Below, in pieces: positions 9,683 through 21,117 of a stretch of 64,000 nucleotides of DNA. Under the pieces are notes generated by a model. The model ran no database searches, was not told the origin of the DNA, and saw only the letters and a program-made list of their open reading frames with translations. Origin of the DNA: Acorus gramineus (taxonomy: Eukaryota > Streptophyta > Magnoliopsida > Acorales > Acoraceae). The first letter of the stretch is position 1, and every line of letters starts with the position of its first letter. Where the stretch lies: the NCBI GenBank assembly GCA_030737835.1, contig JAUJYN010000026.1:186001-250000 (forward strand), written 5' to 3'. Both the position numbers and the translations under genes were made by a program.

Positions 9683-12385
9683 TGTCGGTATTGTTTTTTT
9701 GGGGGTGGGTTTCCCGGGAGTAGGGGTGCGTGGGTACCTCCGAGAAAGATATGGGCTTTCTTTTGGCGTGGCGTGTGTGGGGTTCTTCAGGGATTCGGAT
9801 CCGGGGCGTGCCTTGGCAAACTCGGTCGGATCGACTCTCGGAATGGGGAAGGGTGTCTTTCGTTCCTTCTTGAGGCAGCCGACAGCTTCTCAAGAGGATT
9901 CAGAGGTGGTTGTGATCGCCACATGCTTTCTCAAAAAGTAGGAAAAGTTGGGGTGGATTTGACCGCCGCCCAGGGAAATTGTGTGGGTTCTCCTCTCTAA
10001 GCTACGGGCCTGCCGCACACAGGTGAAAAACAGGGAATCCTTTTTTGCTAGATAAGAACTTGAAAAGGGGCTGCTGACATGTGGGAGGGAATTTAAATGT
10101 GACCACCGTACATAATTCAACTAGGGGGGGGGGGGGGGGCGGGTGTTAGCCGCCTCTGGTTGAAACGTTGAGTATTGGTAAAAAACAAAAGATATATAGC
10201 AGAAGTAAATAAAAGTTGTAAAAAGAAGAAAGTGACCACCAGACAGAATTCAACCAGGGGGTGTTAGTCGCCTCTAATTGAAATGTCGAGTATTGGTCGA
10301 AAAGCAGATATATAGCAGAAGTAAATAAAAGTTGTAAAAAGAAGAAAGTGACCACCGTACAGAATTCAACCAGGGGGTGTTAGCCGCCTCTAGTTGAAAC
10401 GTCGAGTATTGGTCGAAAATCAGATATATGAGTAAAGCGGGTAAATAAAGCAAGTAATTGTAAATATATAAATAACAGTAAATCACCGGTTACTTGAACC
10501 TAGCCGTCTGGGTCTGACGGCTGGTTTGGACGAGCCGCCTAGTACCTGGTTCTTGGTTTTCTAGATTTGGGCAGAATCTAGGTAGGGAAGTGTTTTAGCC
10601 GCCTAGGGAGGGGCAACTAGTTAATAGATGCCGCCGGTATGATGACCTGCCAAACGTCCAATCTCTGACAAGCGGTGGCTTGAGGCGGTTACTAAGGTTG
10701 AACCGTCAGAGAAGGGGCGGCTAATTGGAACAAACCACCGCAATCATCAGCATTGAAAAGAGAAAGATACCCCTATTTTGATTGGCCCGACCTTCAAGAA
10801 GTCTTGATCTCATGACCAATACAATTTAGGGAGTTGATTTAGATCGTCAGAGGCTGGGTTTACTAGAATAGTTATCAAAAGAGTGATCCAGGTGGGGGAG
10901 TGAGTAAAAGTAAAGAAGCGAGTGATCCAACTCTCGGATGGGGTTCTTAGCCATCGTGCATGGAGCAGCCCGGGGTCAGTTTCCTTGTGTCTACCGTACC
11001 CGTGATTAGGTAACTCAGCAAATCAAGGGGATATCGCAGACAGAAAGAAAATAAAATGTGTTTGATTTGGTGAATTGGATCATTCGAAAGACAAAGATTC
11101 TAGAAAAGAACCAGAACTGAAGAAATGTGAATTGAATGGTACTAGTAACGTTATAAGACTTCAAGTGAGTCGTGTTTTAATCAAGTAGGATTTGAAAATA
11201 AACCAAGACATGGCTGTGTTTTTAGAAAACTTTAGAATTTGAGTTTGTTTGGGATGCTGGCAGGGAGTGCAAGCATTTCTAATAGAATAGAAATTTTTTC
11301 AAAAGGGATGCCCAGCATGCATATGCATCATGGTGGGATTTAAACAAGCATGTTTTATATTTCTGAGTGTAAAATAATGTGAGCATGGTTTTGGAAAGGA
11401 TTGTTTTTTGCATGCGTGCTTTGTCACGGTGGGATTTGAACTAGCATGAGTTTGAAAGAATGTTTGCATGTGTTGTCAAGGTGGGATTGCATGCATATGA
11501 TGTGATTTGTTTGGAGCGTAGCATATGAGTTAAAAAGAATGACAACTTTACATGCATTTCATCATGGTTTGAGTTTAGCACATGCGTGTCGTGACATGTA
11601 TGAAGGCAGAATATGTTGTGTGATGTCGAGAAAAGAGAGGTAGGGCAGTTTCTTTTGAGAAGCATAAAGTGGCAATTTGTAAATGAGCATGGGGGCAATT
11701 TTTGATGGTCAAGTATTAAGATGGATGCCAAATTCATGCTTTGATGTGAGGGGGGCAATTTTAAGGCATGCTGCTAATTTAAGGGAGAGTACCTTGTGAT
11801 CACCCATGTCCAGCCCAGGGCATTTTGAAGTGGTTTAGCTTGAGGGGTGAGTTTTCAAGTGGAGTAGTTTTCAAATATTTGATCACGTTACTCTAAACAG
11901 GCTGAAAACTCCATGAATCAATTTAAATAGACTTTCAATAAGCATCAAACAAATAAGCATCCCTCAGATATGCAAGACTTTAAATAGACTCATGTGAGAG
12001 TGTGTGCTGTTGTGAATGTAAGGAAAGGTTCACCCTTGGTTGAAATTTTGCCTAGCCAACAGACTTGGTTTAATTTAATCATGGTGGGAAAAGAGTGGGT
12101 GAATGGGGATGAGAGTAATATCTTCTTTGAATCACTTCAAAATTGCCCCAGTCCTAGCATAAATCTTACTTCACTAGGTCCCTCTGGCTTTCTTCTGTTT
12201 ATTACATTTTTTTCTTTTGAGTGGAAAGTATAGCCCACCGAGCATATACTAAATTTTTGGGCTTTTAGGTTGAAAGTAGAGAGTGTACCCCACTTTGGGG
12301 TTTAACTTTTGGTCTCTCATAGCCTTTTGAGGGGGGGGGGGGCGTTTTTGTTTTTTACCCATGTTCTTTTTTGCTCCCCCCACCC
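9683..12385 (-). repeat. N1 left (3') LTR, inner end approximate
   Basis: It starts TGTCGGTATTG, a diverged form of the right LTR start TGTTGGTATG. Shared sequence is clear from about 9885 to 10440. The inner end is placed at a C/T-rich stretch (about 12374-12402), the complement of a polypurine tract, with integrase-tail coding beyond it. The exact end is uncertain because the right LTR is truncated. Confidence 0.55.
10101..10440 (-). repeat. Three 116-133-bp tandem units in the N1 LTR
   Basis: Units beginning GACCACC start at 10101, 10234 and 10350. Each holds an AATTCAAC-GGGGGTGTTAG phrase and ends around GTATTGGTC-AAAA. Two more are in the right LTR (16007 and 16125). Confidence 0.9.
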
Positions 12386-12744
12386 CTTTTTTTTTTCTTT
12401 TGAAGTGTTTGTATAGTACCAGAGCCAGTTTTGGGACGTATGCTAGGCCCGGGGCATATTTCTCTTAAATCTCAGTTGACACGAAGTAGGAGTTAAAAAT
12501 AAGGGAACGATAATCCCAAAAAAAAATAAAAAATTAATAAAATTAACAATTGCCCCAGTCTATGGGGCAGACAATTTTCCCTTTTATCGGGTGAACAGAG
12601 CCTTAAATCATACTTGTGTAGTGAAGGTGGCATGATTGGCGGGTATTAGTCTAAGTAAAATACAGTTTATCTTCAGGATTTTCATAATATTGTCATCAAG
12701 CACTAAACGCTGGAATTCACAGTAAGGAAGAGTAAAACTTTTCA

Positions 12745-12935
12745 AATATTGATAAATATGCATATAATTTCTTCTGGTAAAGTGCATACCACCGACATGA
12801 AACCTCGCCCCCTTCGGCATTTATCAAGCGGTAGGCATTCCTAGAATAGGCATGAGTGATCACATAGGGACCCACCCATGTTGGTTGCAATTTTCCCTTA
12901 GATGGGGTTGTCTTGATTGCTTGATTTGTCTGAGC
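12745..12935 (-). pseudogene. Integrase C-terminal remnant of N1
   Basis: Minus-strand translation gives a run with the pattern KLQPTWVGPYVI, then NAYRLIN, then WYALYQKKLY, the usual tail of Tat/Athila-type integrases (Pro-x-Trp-x-Gly-Pro-Tyr, then a Tyr-Arg-Leu strand and Lys-Lys-Tyr). The catalytic core upstream is absent. This tail shows that N1 descends from a full gypsy element outside the chromovirus group. Confidence 0.7.
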
Positions 12936-13613
12936 ACCTCTTCCGTTTCCTTCCCTTTTTCTTCCCCTTTCTTTCTTCTTCTTTTTTTTTTGTATATATT
13001 TTTTTGAAAACTTGGAAATGAGAGATAAAACTAAAATAAACTAAATTTGTGCAAGGAACTCATTTTTTTTTTATGAAAGCTTTTAAATGCATGCATAATA
13101 ACTAAAATAAATAAACTTTGTGAAAAGAAATTTTTTTTTGTTTTTTTGACCTTTTATCTTATTTGATTTTTTTTTGAATTTTGAATTTAAAGAAAGCAAT
13201 AAACAAACAACATGCTGTAAGGAAAAGTAGGGTACAGTGCTGGAGGATGGCCTCCAGTGATGGTGCAGAATGAGTCCTCTATGGAGGCTCAAATTGAAGC
13301 AGTTTCAAAGGGACAATGCCTGAATGTTGTCGAAAATGCGAGTGGCGCTTTATCTGCCATAGATCCTCAGCAGAAAGAGAACGATCCCTCATAGAGGGGT
13401 GGTCAGTCAACAAAGATGTGGATATGAAAAAGTAGATCGCAGAGGTGACTATTGATTGAACAGGTGCAAGGGAGCACAATTCAACATAATGTTGAGGCCC
13501 TAATGATGGTGGGGATAAAACTCCTCAATTGGTGCAATTAGGGGCATATGGATCAGATCAGACATAATTGATTTGGATATGGCGGGGGAATCGGGAGGGA
13601 GCTCCTCAAATAG

Positions 13614-13931
13614 TTAGGATGGCAAATCGAGTGGATCTGGCAATTGGGATGGCTCGATTGCTCCCTCAAATTGTGCATTTTTAAATATGAGCGGTTTTGA
13701 TTCAATGACACACACAATTGATTGAACCCGGTCTGGGTCAACCTCAGAATCTGATGAGTCAGAGTGTGAGTCATCTAAGATGGTCAAGATAGGTTCAATA
13801 GGCCAAGATATGATTGGATCTTGAGTAGATATAGACAATGGGGATTCAAACTCAGCTAGGCCTATGGTTTGGATGGTGGATTTGGGTTGTGTTGGAGTAG
13901 GGTAAAAGAGTTCCAATAGTTCTCCATCCAA
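13614..13931 (-). CDS. Short acidic ORF downstream of N1 gag, function unknown
   Basis: A 105-codon frame rich in Pro, Ser and Asp, with an acidic stretch DDSHSDSSDSEVDPD. It lies about 230 bp beyond gag in another frame. It may be a degraded C-terminal part of gag or linker sequence left by the pol deletion. I do not recognise a family. Confidence 0.25.
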   Translation of the reverse strand: MDGELLELFYPTPTQPKSTIQTIGLAEFESPLSISTQDPIISWPIEPILTILDDSHSDSSDSEVDPDRVQSIVCVIESKPLIFKNAQFEGAIEPSQLPDPLDLPS

Positions 13932-14161
13932 AAACTCTTCATCATTGTCAGATTCCTGCTTGGGACATTCTGTAGATTCTATAATTTCAGGTGCCAGAGA
14001 CTCATAGGTTGATGGGGGTGGAACAAAAGTGTATTGCCTTTGGAGTGGTTGCCGGGGAACAAAGGTTTGTTATTTTTGTGGACCAGGGGCATAGGCAGGA
14101 GAAGTTCTGGCACTATTGCTGTAAGCCTGACTGGGTTGTGCCTGGGAGAATTGATTTTGGT

Positions 14162-15457
14162 TTATAGGGTTTTGGACTGCAGTGTTTGGACTGTAGGGTT
14201 TATATGTGACGGCACGGACACGAGTGTCGATCGAGAGTAAAAATTATTAGGGTAGGTCACCTGCTGAGGCAGTATATATCTGGATTGTTCGGGTGTATAT
14301 GGTCTCAGAGCTGGCTCTCGATCTTGGCCTCGTGGTCCATTCGGGTAGAGTGCCGAAACTTGTCTTGTAATCCCCTCTACCATGGGGGTTGTCATGGGGT
14401 TTTTACTAAAGGGTCCTGTCCAGTTGTTGGGAGTAAATGGGGTAGGGGGTCCAATACAGCGTTGGATCCGGTTGTGTCTATCTATTAGGAGTTGATAGGT
14501 GGTGCAATCTCCGTACGAAAGGCTCGTACAAAGTTCTGGGGTCAGGTTTAGTAATATCATGTCAATTTCTTGACACTCTGGTAATTGCAGGCTAGTTTGG
14601 TGCACAAGGGTGCACCACCTATACACGTAGGATTCAAAGTCCTCTCCATGCTCCATTCGTTCAGCTGTGAGGTCTAAGATAGAGGGGATCCTGGTTCTTT
14701 GGTAACCGTAGAGACTCAGGAATTTATCGCTCATGATTGAAAAATTGGATGAATGGTCTATTAGCAGGGTAGAAAACCATTGGATAGCCTCTCCTTCTAA
14801 GGACTTTTGGAATAGGTATGCAAGGAGAGGTTCATTGTCCAAGAAGGGACGAGAGTTTAGATAAAAAGCTGTTAGGTGGACATCCAGGTCTCCACAGCCA
14901 TTGTACCGGTGATATTTTGGAATTTTAAAATTTGCTAGGAGATTGACGGAAGGGATTTGTTGTAGGTGGCGTAAGGATGTGTGCTTGGGGGTGGACGGGT
15001 TTGTCTCAGAGAGGATTCTCCGGATGGTGTCATCGAGACTTTCGGCCCTGGGTGAATAGGTTAGCAGTCCTGGATTTGGTATAATTGGGTGAGGACCCTG
15101 TGTGGTTATGGGGGCTACAGGAGCTATATGGGTGACTGGATAAGTAGGAGTATTTGGATAGGTATAAGCAACTGGATAAGTAGGGGTAACTGGATAAATA
15201 GGAGCACCTGGATAAGCCCTTGGTGGGGTAATTGGTTGGGCATTTTGTGGGGTGACTAGATCGGTAACAGGGTTTCCTTGGTTCAAAGAGGATGTCTGGA
15301 TTTGTTGGAGGTGGTTGGTGAAGGCATTCAGCAAGTCCTCCACTGATGTGTACCCTAATGTGTCCATTCTCTTTGCTAATAGACCTAGAAACTGCTTCTT
15401 ATGTTTTAACTGTTGTGCTTTGCTATTGAAGGTATTATTGCTATTGAATTGAGCCAT
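14162..15457 (-). CDS. gag: Intact Gag of N1 (Ty3/gypsy capsid-type)
   Basis: An open frame of 431 residues starts 212 bp inside the primer-binding site. Residues 1-60 are Gln/Asn-rich. Residues 80-130 hold a Pro/Tyr region with repeated TYPV units. Residues about 175-290 form the retrotransposon gag domain: FKIPKYHRYNG, DLDVHLTAFY, a WFSTLL motif, then FESYVYRWCTLVHQTS. There is no CCHC zinc knuckle. Gag packages element RNA into virus-like particles. The frame has no stops although pol is gone, so either the element was active recently in trans or Gag itself was kept. The family is clear; the lineage is probably Tat/Ogre-like from the associated integrase tail. Confidence 0.85.
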   Translation of the reverse strand: MAQFNSNNTFNSKAQQLKHKKQFLGLLAKRMDTLGYTSVEDLLNAFTNHLQQIQTSSLNQGNPVTDLVTPQNAQPITPPRAYPGAPIYPVTPTYPVAYTYPNTPTYPVTHIAPVAPITTQGPHPIIPNPGLLTYSPRAESLDDTIRRILSETNPSTPKHTSLRHLQQIPSVNLLANFKIPKYHRYNGCGDLDVHLTAFYLNSRPFLDNEPLLAYLFQKSLEGEAIQWFSTLLIDHSSNFSIMSDKFLSLYGYQRTRIPSILDLTAERMEHGEDFESYVYRWCTLVHQTSLQLPECQEIDMILLNLTPELCTSLSYGDCTTYQLLIDRHNRIQRCIGPPTPFTPNNWTGPFSKNPMTTPMVEGITRQVSALYPNGPRGQDREPALRPYTPEQSRYILPQQVTYPNNFYSRSTLVSVPSHINPTVQTLQSKTL

Positions 15458-15668
15458 TTTGAGACAGATAAAGTAATTTTGGGTGTCTCAAAAGAAGTAA
15501 ATAAAGCGATAACTGATGCATCTTAGTGCAACCAGGTGTAAAGCAATAGACAATGCAGTAAACTTGGGGGCCACTTGGGGCAAATTGGAACTTCCTAGAA
15601 ATAGAAGTTTTATCAAGTTCTTAGAATGCAGAAAAGGATTACCTTTTGTCATTTTTTATGAAGGGAGT

Positions 15669-15687
15669 CCCACCATGATCGCCAATT
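15669..15687 (-). other. N1 primer-binding-site-like sequence
   Basis: On the minus strand the LTR end CCAACA is followed by AATTGGCGATCATGGTGGG. The position and TGGCG start fit a tRNA 3'-end complement. I have not identified the tRNA. Confidence 0.5.
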
Positions 15688-15688
15688 T

Positions 15689-16201
15689 GTTGGTATGTAA
15701 AACTTGGTGGTTCTGTGAACTTGGTCCTAGTCCGTCTCGTGACTAATCAAATCTCCGCCCATAGAGTCGTTTCTGAGCCGCCCGACTGCTTCTCAGAAGA
15801 GACGGGGTTTGTTTGTGATCGTCACCTGCTTTCTCAAAAAGCGAGAAAAGTTAGTGTTGCTGTTGATCGCCTCGCTGGGAAATTGTGTGGGTTCTCCTCT
15901 CTGAGCTACGGGCCTACCTCACACAGAGGTGAAAAACAGGGAATCCTTTTCTGCTAGATAAGGCTTGAAAAAGGGGCTGTTGACACGTGGGAGGGAATTT
16001 AAATGTGACCACCGTACAGAATTCAACCAGGGGGGTGTTAGCAACCTCTGGTTGAAACGTCGAGTATGGATCAAAAAAATAGATATATAGAATAAGTAAA
16101 TAAAAGTTGTAAAAAGAAGAAAGTGACCACCGTATAGAGATGAACCAGGGGGTGTTAGTTGCCTCTAGTTGAAATGTCGAGTATTGGTCGAAAAGCAGAT
16201 A
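15689..16201 (-). repeat. N1 right (5') LTR, cut at 16201 by E1
   Basis: It starts TGTTGGTATG and matches the left LTR through the tandem units. It breaks off in AAAAGCAGATA, where the intact unit would continue TATAGCAG. Confidence 0.8.
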
Positions 16202-18796
16202 TGTTATATATGTGTCACTTTTAGCCTTTGGGCACCTTTGCGACATTCTGGCAGTTTTTCAACTTTTTCTTTTTTCGATCGGAACCGCCAAATTTTTGAA
16301 CTTTTAGCTATCATCATGAGCTTGAGAACTCCGATTGAAAATCTAACTGCACATTATGTGTCCTGGTGCCATTTCAAACCACTCACGAAAATTTCATCGA
16401 ATTCCTGTAACGTTTCAGAATTTGGCAGTTCCGAATCGTATCCGGGTTTTGACCGAGCAGGAATGTCAAAGGGAGACTTGACCAAGTCAAAGATGACTTT
16501 GACCAATTCAAGTTTGACCATTGGCTTGGTCAAGTCATTTTGTTTGTTTGTGTGGTTAGGTTGACCCAAAGTCAAACACAAAAACCTAAGTGTGTGTGAG
16601 TGTGTGAGTGTGTGTGTGTGAGTGTGTGCCCTAAAGTGGGCGTCCCCTTCCTTCTCTCCCCTTCTCTTCTCTTCTCTTCTCTTCTTCTCTCACTCTCACA
16701 CACAAATCCATCTTCCCTTCTCTTTATTTCCCCCATTAGAGCTAGTAGGAGAAGAAGAAAAGAAAAACCCTAGAAGGGAAAAAGATTGGTAAGGGTGAGA
16801 TCTACCCTTGTATGGTTTTTGTTTTGCTTTCCCCTTTGTTTACCTCCTCTCATGGCTTCCCTTTTTCCCCCCTGTTTTCAGCCACTTTAGGGCTGAGAGT
16901 GGCTGAGGTGTTGGTGGTCTCGGTGGTGGCGATTCGGTGCGCAAAGGGCACCCGAGTTCCTCCCTTTGTTCTTCCTCTCTTTGGGTAAGTCATTCTCCTC
17001 CCCTAGCTAGGTTAGATGCTTGTTTAGGATGTTTAAATGGTTATGCATGCTTGCATGGGTGTTAGGGGGGTGAGGGTGGGCTGAGGAGGGGGCGGAAGGG
17101 GCTCGGGCGCGCGTGCTGAGTCATCCGCGCGCGTGCGCTCCCGTCTGGGCGCGCTGGCGGGTGCGCGCCTGTAAGAGCAGTAGTGCGGGCATGAGCGCGG
17201 AGTGCTGCGCAGGGGCGCAGTACGCGCGGGTATGCGCAGGGCTGGAAGCGCGGCAGCGTGTCTGGGCGGGCGGGCAGGGGCACAACAGAGGGTCTGGGTG
17301 CGGGGGCAGGGGCACGACAATGCGCCCGGGGCGCAAGGGTGCGTGCGCATTCGTGCGTGCGCATGCGGGTGGCCGTGCGTATGGCTGCCCGTGGGTTCGG
17401 GAGGGTGTCGGGGCACTCGGACTCGCGTGCGTACGCGCGTGCTCGCGTGCGTGCGGGCCCGTATGCATGCTTGTCCGAGTATTGGGTATTTCTAGTAAAT
17501 TTCTTATGTATTTGTGTAGTTTACTCACCATATTGAATGCCCCTGTCGTGCAGATCTTGACGGACGGTCACGCGACGACCCGGGTTTCGGTGAGTGGGAC
17601 AATCCAACCCAGTAGGGAGGCGTTCGATGCACGTAGGCGTGCATTGCCCTCCCCTGGGGCACCATAATTGTGTATTAACATGTAATAAATGTAAAACTAT
17701 GCATGCATGATTAATATGATGTATCCATGCCACCTTAGACTTGTATGCTAGGGAAATGCACCCTTATGTCATGTATAGAGGCCTATGCATGCCTAGACAC
17801 CAAGCCCTGAACTATGCATGTTCCCATCTAGTTTAATCTAATTAAATCAAAATGAGAGCATATAGTTACAAGCATGCCTTAGAGAATATTATAACCTTGT
17901 TGTTATAATATATGTTTCCCCGCATCTTAGTTATGCGCCCTGGAGGAATTCTTGAGAATTCATGACATTAGTAGAGTTACAATCGGTGTCGACGGATCCA
18001 AGAGGATCGAATCCGTGTGAGTAGGCTGTCTTCTCCTTTTGGTTGGATCCGATGTAGGAACTCCCCGGCGTTGGCTGACCTGACAGAGGGCTCCCGTCCG
18101 TAGGTACCTCTGATGTGTCGGACAGTACTGATAGTGGGAGTGGACTAGGTGGAGGCTACGAGGGTGGGAGAGGCTACCGGGTGGACCAGGGGTGGAGAGC
18201 GGTCTAGTATGCCCCAAGAGGCCCATGTCACCCCAGTAAAGGGTGAGGGTGAGGGGGGAGGTGGGTTGGCGATGAAACGACCCACTAGAATGTGTAGTTG
18301 CTCCAGTTTTAGGGGCTATAAATTGATTGAGGTTAATATGAATTGTGATGCATGGGTTGTGCTATTCACTGAGCGTGTGGCTCACCCCTCGCATATATTT
18401 TTCTCCAGTTATATCTGAGTCGGATCTGAAGGAGGAGCTCCCCGAGGCACCACAGCAGTAGCGGAGCAGCGTCATGTTCTGCGAGTGAGAGACCATCAGC
18501 ATCCCTTTTTTATTGTATGTATTGTTATCCGTGCTGGGCACATACTTGTATTTGGATGTCATTGTATATATATTGGCTCTCACAGGACAATTGATTATGT
18601 ATCGGGTCTGTAATATGTCTTTGAATTACAGACTCAGTCGTTTGAGCTTCCGCTATTTGTATATATTATGTCAGCTACCTTATTGTCTATGTTGTCATTT
18701 TTGATGTTGTTTAGAGTATGTTATTGATCTCCTGTATAGACTGCTGATATTATATATACCTGCCACGTCTCGGGGACGACCACCCTGGGTGTGACA
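16202..18796 (+). repeat. L2: 5' LTR of E1 (2,595 bp)
   Basis: It runs from TGTTATATATGTGTCAC to GGGTGTGACA. Inside are GT-rich and CT-rich microsatellites (16590-16695), a donor GTAAGT at 16985, a GC-rich intron (about 17100-17470), the micro-exon, a GTGAGT donor at 17590, a GAATTC hairpin at 17946-17961 and an acceptor TTCTCCAG ending at 18408. The implied introns are about 569 and 819 bp. Confidence 0.9.
17554..17589 (+). other. Conserved 36-nt exon-like block in L2
   Basis: Preceded by CCTGTCGTGCAG and followed by GTGAGTGGG. It starts ATCTTGACGG. TTTACTCACC about 30 nt upstream could hold a branch point. Confidence 0.65.
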
Positions 18797-18801
18797 AAAG
18801 T

Positions 18802-18814
18802 TGGTATCAAAGCC
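18802..18814 (+). other. tRNA-iMet primer-binding site of E1
   Basis: TGGTATCAAAGCC follows the LTR end. It has one change from the TGGTATCAGAGCC seen in the sister elements. Confidence 0.9.
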
Positions 18815-18910
18815 TGGTCCTGTCAGAGCCAATTGTTTTTCTTAGAGATGAGTCCTAGGATTTCTATATGAGTATTCTGATCCTAGTGTCTGTTTTCTTA
18901 GGTTGCTGAT

Positions 18911-20337
18911 ATGCCTCCTCGTAGAGGAATGCATGGACGTGGTCCCTCTCGGCCTTTGGAGGTTCCCGGACCTACCAGAGGCGAGGATGCTACTGGAGAG
19001 TCCTCGGCTATGGGGCCAGGACTGGCGTAGGAGCCTCCTGCATGGGAGCGTGCTTACGCTCGTATAGCAGATCTGGTGGAGACTCAGACTAGGGCACTGG
19101 AGGCCCAGACTAGGGCATTAGCTGAGCAGGCACGAGAGATCCAGGAGCTGAGGGCGGCCCGCGAGGCAGTTCCACAGGTCCCCTTGGTGGCAGATCCACC
19201 GGTGGTGCCTGACGTACCCCCTGTTCCCGTGGTGATTCCAGTGGTGGGAGTTCAGGATCCCCTGGAGAGGGAGGTGGAGCTAGAGGCTGCAGCACGAGTG
19301 CATCAGAGCGGCCTCACTGCCTTTCTGAAGCTCCACCCTCCCGAGTTCCATGGCCAGACGCGGACCCCCTTGCCTAGAGCGTTGGTTGATGGAGGTAGAC
19401 AAGATCTTCTCGACCATGCACTGCACCGACCGGCAGCGTGTCACCGTGGCCACCTTCATGTTGAAGGGTAGCGCCGCCGACTGGTGGGCTACCCGATCGG
19501 TGGACATCCCCGAGGGAGTGGAGCGACTTCTATGGGCGGGGTTCCGGAGATACTTCCTGGAGGAGTACTTCCCGTTTTCGACACGCCAGATCGTGATGCG
19601 AGAGTTCGAGCAGCTGACGCAGGGCTCCATGTCAGTCGCTGACTACTCCACACGCTTCACGAGGCTTTCCAGGTTCGCCCCCGCCTTGGTGATGGATGAG
19701 GAGACGCGATGCCGTCATTTTGAGATGGGTCTCATTAGCACCATCCGGGTGCATGTCACTTCTTAGGCGTTCACGAGGTACTCGGACTTGGTGTCTCGGG
19801 CGAAGACAGTCGAGCGAGACCTTGGGGTCCCTTTGGGGGTTCCAACCCCTTCTACAGACCAGAGACCCCCCAGGAGCCAGGACCAAGGACAGCGCAAGAA
19901 GAAGCGGCCCCGCTTTGATCAGTCAGCGGCCGCCGCTACTCTAGTCGATGTGGTGCCAGCGCAAGGTCCAGCACCCATTGCGGCAGTACCAGTCCAGGCC
20001 AGGCAACCGGAGAAGCGGCGCTGTTTCCATTGTCGATGCGTCGGGCATATTTCATATGATTGCCCTGATGCTGGCCAACCCCGTGTGCTGCCTTCGCAGC
20101 AGCAGCAGCAGCAGCCGCACCAGCAGCAGCACCCACGCCAGTTGCAGCAGCCTCAGCGTCAGTAGCAGCAGCCACAGGGTGGCCGAGTTGACCAGTGGAG
20201 GCAGCCAGTGCAGCCTGCGAGGTGTGCCCCTGCTCCTCAGCCGCAGTTTGTTCAGGGCCGAGTTGCAGCACTTTCGGCCAAGGAGGCACAGGCTTCGGGT
20301 AGCGTGGTCCGAGGTATTGTTTTGATCTCCCAGCTCC
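18911..20337 (+). pseudogene. gag: E1 gag, broken
   Basis: It starts MPPRRG like the other Tekay gags here. It keeps the coiled region with repeated ALEAQTRAL, the gag domain (LKLHPPEFHG, then STMHCTDRQRV, then ADYSTRFTRLSRFAP) and a CCHC knuckle (CFHCRCVGHISYDC). It is damaged: a TAG near 19028, a frameshift near 19365, a TAG near 19766 and a TAG in the Gln-rich tail near 20163. Gag would form the particle and bind RNA. It cannot be made from this copy as one protein. Confidence 0.88.
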
Positions 20338-21117
20338 CTGCATGTGTTATTTGATTCCGGAGCCACGCACTCGTTCGTGTCTCCCGTTTTTGCAAGACGG
20401 ATGGGCGTGGCGTCCGCCCCTCTTGATGTTATGCTGGAGATATCATTACCCGTCGGAGACCGTATTCTCCTCCGTTCTGTTTACCAAGGGTGTACCGTGG
20501 TGATTGCGGAGCATGAGTTTCCAGTGGAGTTGGTAGAGCTCACCATGACGGACTTCGATGCCATCCTGGGAATGGATTGGCTCTCAGCTAGTCACGCCAG
20601 CATCGACTGTTTTGCGAAGTCAGTGTCTTTCCACCTTCCGGGTCGGAGGTCTTTCCAGTTCGTGGGCGATCGTGACATAGCCCCTTTGGGGTTCGTGTCA
20701 TCTATCCAGGCGTGGAGACTCCTTCAGGGAGGATGTGAGGGCTTTCTGGCGTATATTGCTGAGGAGGACGCACCACTGCGGGCAGATATCAGTCAGACTC
20801 CGATCGTGGCGGAATATCCAGAGGTTTTCCCCGATGATCTTCCGGGATTACCACCGGATCACGTGATTGAGTTTGAGATTAATCTAATTCCGGGGACCGA
20901 GCCTATTTTGAGAGCTCTGTACCGGATGGCCCCAGCCGAGCTGAAGGTGCTCAAGGAGCAGTTGGAGGAGTTGCTGGAGAAGGGCTTCGCACGTCCGAGT
21001 GTTTCTCCGTGGGGAGCCCCTGTTTTGTTCGTGCGGAAGAAGGACGGTTCGCTGCAGCTTTGTATTGATTACATGCAGCTGAACAAGCGGACCGTGAAGA
21101 ACAAGTACCCCTTGCCA
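20338..21117 (+). pseudogene. pol: E1 protease and start of reverse transcriptase, truncated
   Basis: The aspartic protease active site is visible as [13 protein letters not shown], reached after a 2-bp deletion relative to sister copies. The spacer IPGTEPI leads to the RT fingers with [13 protein letters not shown] and [13 protein letters not shown]. The frame then meets unrelated sequence at about 21117, well before the FIDD catalytic motif. Only the first tenth of RT remains, so the copy is dead. Confidence 0.88.

Larger units (their letters stand above)
9683..16201 (-). mobile_element. N1: gag-only Ty3/gypsy derivative, right LTR cut by E1
   Basis: Two direct repeats bound the element: 9683 to about 12385 on the left and 15689-16201 on the right. 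They share the sequence from the ACATGCTTTCTCAAAAAG region through the tandem GACCACCGTAC units. Minus-strand order is 5' LTR (right), primer-binding site, intact gag, an acidic ORF, an integrase tail, a purine-rich tract and the 3' LTR (left). Protease, reverse transcriptase, RNase H and the integrase core are missing, so it must depend on proteins made elsewhere. GGATG (9678-9682) is the expected left half of the target duplication. Confidence 0.75.
16202..21117 (+). mobile_element. E1: 5' half of a Tekay-like chromovirus
   Basis: The order is 5' LTR (L2), tRNA-Met primer-binding site, gag, protease and the start of reverse transcriptase, all on the plus strand. It then switches without any LTR to the minus-strand element E2. 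RNase H, integrase and the 3' LTR are missing. The left flank AGATA is one half of a target duplication whose partner is not found. Confidence 0.85.
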
